A DNA stretch of 64,000 nucleotides from Verrucomicrobiota bacterium (GTDB lineage Bacteria; Verrucomicrobiota; Verrucomicrobiia; Chthoniobacterales; Chthoniobacteraceae). Made by a program: the position numbers and the translations under genes. Shown in pieces: positions 54,001-60,000 of this stretch. Positions within the stretch are counted from its first letter, which is position 1, and the number at the start of each line of letters is the position of its first letter. The notes beneath the pieces are model-generated. The model saw only the letters and a list, made by a program, of their open reading frames with translations, was not told the origin of the DNA and ran no database searches. The stretch spans positions 62,001-126,000 of the forward strand of contig VFJQ01000092.1 in the NCBI GenBank assembly GCA_009885995.1, written 5' to 3'.

Positions 54001-57000
54001 CTGCGGATCGACCCGCTCGACGTGGATAACGGCCTGCTCACGCAGGTGATGAATGGCGAGGAAGTCCGCGGCACCGCGACGCTCTCCACGCGCATCGACG
54101 GGATCAACTACTTTGGCTTCGAGACGATCAACCTCGACCTCGGCAGTGGCAGCGATGTCGTGAACGTGCGCGGCAGTGCGGCTGGCGCGGTGACGAACAT
54201 CCGCACGCACGTCGGCGACGAGCGCTTCTACATCTCCTCGCAAGCCGACCGCCGGCCGGGCACGACCGACGGCTACGATTATCTCAACGGCAACCTCGAC
54301 GAAGTGCGCGGCACGCTGAACCTCGACGGCGGCACGGGCCGGCACATCCTCATGGTCAGCGATGAAGCGGCGACCGTGGGCGACGGCGCGGTGCTTATCA
54401 CCGATCAGCCGATCATGGGCGTGGTCGAGCTGCCTTCGGCGGAAATCCGCATCGCAGGGCTCGCGCCGGGTGTCATCACGTTTGGCGCGGATACCGCCGC
54501 GAATTTCGCCGACGGCATCACGATCTGGAGCGGCTTCGGCGCGGACACGATCACCATCGACGGCACGCACCTGCGTGCCGGCTTGCGCACGATCACCACG
54601 CTGAATACCGGCCTCGGCGACGACATCGTGACGGTCGATCTCGATGCGGGTGAGGACGACTTCTTCGTCCTGAACACGCAGGGCGCTTACCACAACTCTA
54701 CGATGTCCGACGACGACGATGTGGATGCGAGCGCGTCGACGCTGCCGCTCATCATCTTCGGTGGCCAGGGCGGCGACACGATCCGTGGCGGCCAGGCGGA
54801 CGACATCATCTTCGGCGACCGCGGCCTCGTGCAGTATCTCGACGCTGCCGCAAACATCGTCGCCGAAATCGGCCACGGCGGACCGCTCGATATCACCGAC
54901 GGCGTGATCCGCCCGGCGACCTACGCCTTCACCATCTACGCGGCGGTCGGCGGCGACGACACGATCTACGGCATGGAGAGCCGCGACGTGATCTTCGGCG
55001 GTGCGGGCGGCGACATGATCTACGGCTTCGACAGCTCGCTCACGCTCTCCGACGTGCAGGCCGACGTGCTCGTGGGCGACGACGGCATCGCGAGCTTCGT
55101 GCTCGGCGTGCTCGTGGAAGTGCGCACGACCGATCCGAGTATCGGCGGCAACGACACGATCACCTCCGGGCTCGGGGCGAATGTGATCCTCGGCGGCGCG
55201 GCGAACGACACGATCCACGCGGGTGGCGATGCGGCGTTCGACGTGGTGCTCGGCGACAACGGGCGCTTCACCTACGACCTCGCGAGCGGCTTACTGCTCC
55301 GCGCTGAGACGACTGATCCGAGCATCGGTGGTGCGGACATCATCGACGGCGGCGACAGCGCGAACGTCGTGCTCGGTGGCGCGGCGGGCGACTTCATCAC
55401 GATGAACAACGCGACCGCGCGGAACTACATCCTCGGCGACAACGGCGCGGCTTACTTCGACCTCGCGGGCGCGATGATCCGCTTCCTCACGACTGACCCG
55501 GGCATCGGCGGTGCGGACGACATCACCACCGGTGCGGCGAGCGATCTCATCGCGGGCGGCGCGGCGGGCGATACGATCCACTCCGGTGCGGGCGACGACT
55601 TCGTGCTCGGCGACAACGGCGTGTTCGACTTCCCGACGCACGGCACGCTCGCGACGATGACGACGACTGACCCGACCATCGGCGGCAGCGACATGATCTT
55701 CGGCGAAGCCGATGAGGACATCATCTTCGGCGGCACCGCGGGCGACACGATCAATGGCGGCGACGGCCATGACATCCTGCTCGGCGACGCGGGCCGCTTC
55801 GACACGGCGCTCCAGGTGAACCACACGACCTTCTCGATCTTCAGCGGCGCGGCGAGCGGCGCGGGCGACGACACGATCCACGGCGATGCGGGCGACGACT
55901 TCATCTACGGCCAGCAGGGCGCGGATCGTCTCTTCGGCGACGCGGACAACGACGACCTCACCGGCGGTCACGACGTGCTCGGCGGCTTGGATGGCGATGA
56001 CTTCATCGACGGTGGCACCGAGGCGGACGTGATCCTCGGCGACAACGGGCTCATCTCGCGTGAAGTGCTCGCCGGATATCCGAGCGCGTGGCGGACGTAT
56101 CTCGCGCCGTTCGCCGATGTGGTGATCCGCACTGTCGTGCGCTTCGACGACATCGATTTCATCGCCACGAACGACACGCTGCTCGGTGGCGATGGGCAGG
56201 ACATCATCTTCGGCCAGCGCGGCAGCGACGTGCTCGACGGTGGGGCAGGGGACGACGAAGTGATCGGCGGCCTCGGCGCCGACACGGCGAGCGGCGGCGA
56301 TGGAAACGACGTGGTGCTCGGCGACGTGGGCCTCGTGTTCCGCGCCTTCAATGCCGACGGCACGCCGAAGCTCAACGCGAACGGCTCGTGGCATCGCGAC
56401 ATCTTCCTCGAAGACGTGGGCCGCATCACGTCGGTCATCAGCATGGATGTGCATCCGCTCCGGCTCGATGACCCGGCGCTCGCGGCGAAGCTGCTCGGCG
56501 CCGATCTCGCGGTTCTCGGCGGCACTTACCTGCCGGGCGGCGCGAAGCTTATCAACAGCGACAGCGGCGCGTGGAATACCGAACTGATCCTTATCGACCT
56601 GCTGCCCGCCGATGACGACACGGTCAACGGCGGTGCGGGCGACGACTTCCTCTTCGGCCAGCGCGGCAGCGACACGATCAACGGCGACGGCGGTGACGAC
56701 CTCATCTTCGCCGATGGCGCGATCAATACGCTGCCCTTCGGCACGAACCTGCCGCAGATCGTCAGCGGCGTGCGCCTCATCGGTGCGGACGCGGGCGTGC
56801 CTTACGAACTCGCCGCGGGCGGCACGGTGATCGTGCCAAACATGACGCTCCAGCCGCTCGAGCTGAACTCGACCGCGCCGCAGATCACCTTCGTGCCGAA
56901 CTTCTCCTTCGGCGATCTCGCCACCGCCGACGCGCTTCGCCGCACGGACGGCGCGAGCACGCTGCCGCTCATCTCCTTCGTGCCCGATCTCATCCACCAC

Positions 57001-60000
57001 GCGGACGTGCTGCCGGGCAATGACATCATCGACGGCGGCGCGGGTGCGGACACGATCTTCGCCGACGACGTGGCGGTCAGCTCGCCGATCTTCACCGGCC
57101 TCACCGCGATCGACACGGCGACCGAGAGCGTGCGGCAGAGCGTGTGGGCCTCGCTCGCCGGGCTGCACTACCTGTCGCTCGACTTCGATCTTCTCGCACA
57201 GCTCACCGGCACTGCGACCACGCCGCACAACATCCGCATCGGCAACGACACGATCGCGGGCGGCAGCGACGACGACTATATCTTCGGCGACAACGCGTTG
57301 ATCCCGGTGCCGTTCGCCGCGGGCAGCCCGGTCGAGGCGCCGGACTTCACGACGGGTGCGCTGCGTTACCACAGCTTCCTGCGCGACCTCGAATACGTCG
57401 CGATCGACTTCCAGAACATCGTGAAGGAAGCGCACATCGCCGTGCTGCACGACCTCGTGGCCGACGCGCTCGCGGACAACCCCGACCGCCTCGCGGCGCT
57501 GCGCCCGAAGGCGATCGATCCCAATTACCACCAGCTCTTCCTCGGCAACGACACCATCGACGGCGGCCTCGGCAATGACGTGATCGTCGGCGATCAAGGC
57601 GCGCTCATCGCGCCGGTGCTCTCAGGCCGCATCTATGCGCAGCCGGCGGTGATCTTCGGCATCACGTCGCAGATGCTGAAGACCACGAAGGAAGCGCTGG
57701 CCACGCAGCAGAAGTTGCGCGGGGCGGAACTCGCCTATCACCTCGCCACGAATACTCCGGACTGGAACGCGCTCCGGCCGGATGCGGCGGACTTCGCGCT
57801 GGTCCGCGCGGTCTTCGAATACGATCTCGATAGCGGCAACGACACGATCCGCGGCGGCTCGGGCAACGATGTGCTCATCGGCGATCAGTCCGTGATCGTG
57901 CTGCCGGTTGTCACCGATCCGGCGCTGACGCCGCTCCAGATCCAGACGGCGGTCGGGCGCATCCTCAACGAACTCGACCTCCTGCTCGGCGGGCAGACCT
58001 ACCGCAGCACTTACCAGTTTGCGCCGGCAGGTCTGCGCCACGCAGGCGGTGCGAAGGGCGTGAGCCTGCGCATGGGTGTGGACATGCTCAATGGCGACGC
58101 GGGCGACGATGTGCTGTTCTCGCGCAGCGCTGCGTTCGTGGTGCCGTTTGGCAGCATGACGCCGACGCAGGCGATGGCGCTGAAGTTTGGCTTCAGCCAC
58201 GTGGCGGTGGACCTGGCCTTCCTCGGCAGCAAAGCGACGCTGAGCGCGGGTCGCACGGTGTCGAAGGCGAAGGACGCGATGGTCGATACGTCGGGCACGA
58301 ATGTGCTCGCGAAGGAAACCGGCAACTTGCCGCGCAAGACGACGTTCCTGATTCGCGATCGGCTGTTCGCAGCGCTCGCGCCGCCGGTGCGGGAGTTCCT
58401 CGTCGATGTCGGCGCGACCGGCGGGATGATCGGCGCGGGCGGCGACGTGTCGGTGCTGCCGCCGGGCGGCACGACGGTGCGCATCCCGACTCTGAACGTG
58501 ACGATGACGCTTGCGACGGAGACACCGACCAGCCGCACGTTCGACTTCGCGGCGGCGCTCGACGGGCGTGTGCTCGGCAGTGCATTCGCCGCGGTGTGGC
58601 AGGTCTTCGACAGCACCGGCGAGGTGATCGCGAGCGGCACGGGCGCGGACTTCACCTTCAAGACGAGGAAGGCCGGCGACTATCGCATCGAGCTCCTCGT
58701 GCTCGACATGAACACCGGCGCCTTCGGCCAGACGAACTCGACGATCCGCGTGAACACGGCGAGGGGCACGATCCACGCAGGCTTGAATGGGCCGGCGAAT
58801 TCCATCGTCGGCCAGGGCGCGATCTTCACGGCGCTGCTCGATGGCGCGCCGGCGCCGACGGCCTTCACCGCGGACTGGGTGGTGCTCGACGGCACGAGCA
58901 CTCAGGTGAGCAGCGGCACGGGCCATCAGTTCATCTTCACCGCGGCGACGGCGGGCACTTACACGGTGCAGGTGCGGCTGACCGATCCGCTGACGACCGC
59001 GACGGAGATCGCCACGACAACGCTCACGGTCGCTGCGGGTGTGCCCACGCTGGACGTGAGCATCACCGGCCCGGCGCAAGGTGTGCGCGGGTCGCTGCTG
59101 ACCTTCGGCGGCTTGCTGAGTGCCGCGGGCTACGGCGCGAATATCCAGGCGACGTGGCTCGTCTTCGACCAGAAGAACACGGTCGTCGCCACGGGCAGCG
59201 GCTCGCAGTTCCTCCACCTGCCGACGGCGCCGGGGCAATACACGGTGCAGCTTCAACTCGTGGATCCGGATGGTGGCACGTTCGGTGTGACCAGCGCGGC
59301 GCTGAGCGTCGTGGCACCGGCGACGACGTTCTCGGCGGGCATGAGCGGGCCGACTTTTGGGGCGAGCGGGGTGGAGGCGACGTTCGATGCGCTGGTCGAT
59401 GGCGGCACGCTGCCGGCGCGTTACTCGGCGCAGTGGTTGGTGATCGATGCGGGCGGCGACGTGATCGCGTCGGGCGTCGAGAGCACGTTCACTTTCCTCC
59501 CGGTCGTGCCGGGCGAACTGACGGTGCGGCTCACGATCACGGACACGACGACGGGCGCGGCGGGCACGACGGAGAGTCCGCTGACGATCGCGGCGGTCGG
59601 CACGGTCGGCGGCACGCTCGCGGGTGGGATCAGCGGGCCGCTGACGGGCGTGGCCGGGCAGACTCGGACTTTCCAGGCGCTCGGCGTGATCGCGGGGCTG
59701 ACGGCGGAGTGGACGCTGCTCGATAGCGACGACGCGGTCGTCGCGAGCGGCAGCGGAGCGGACTTTACCTTCGCGGTGCCGACGGCGGGTGTGTTCAGCG
59801 TGCGCTTCACGCTGAGCGACGGGACGGCGACGAGCACGACGGTGACGACGTTCACGATCAACGGCCTCGCCCCGGTGCTGGACGTCGCTTTCAGCGGTCC
59901 GAGCGTCGGGACGATCGGCCAGACGCTGAACTTCGCCGCGCTGCTGGAAGGCGGCGCGTGGCCGGCGAGCTTCGTCTCCGCGTGGTCGGTGCTCGATGGC

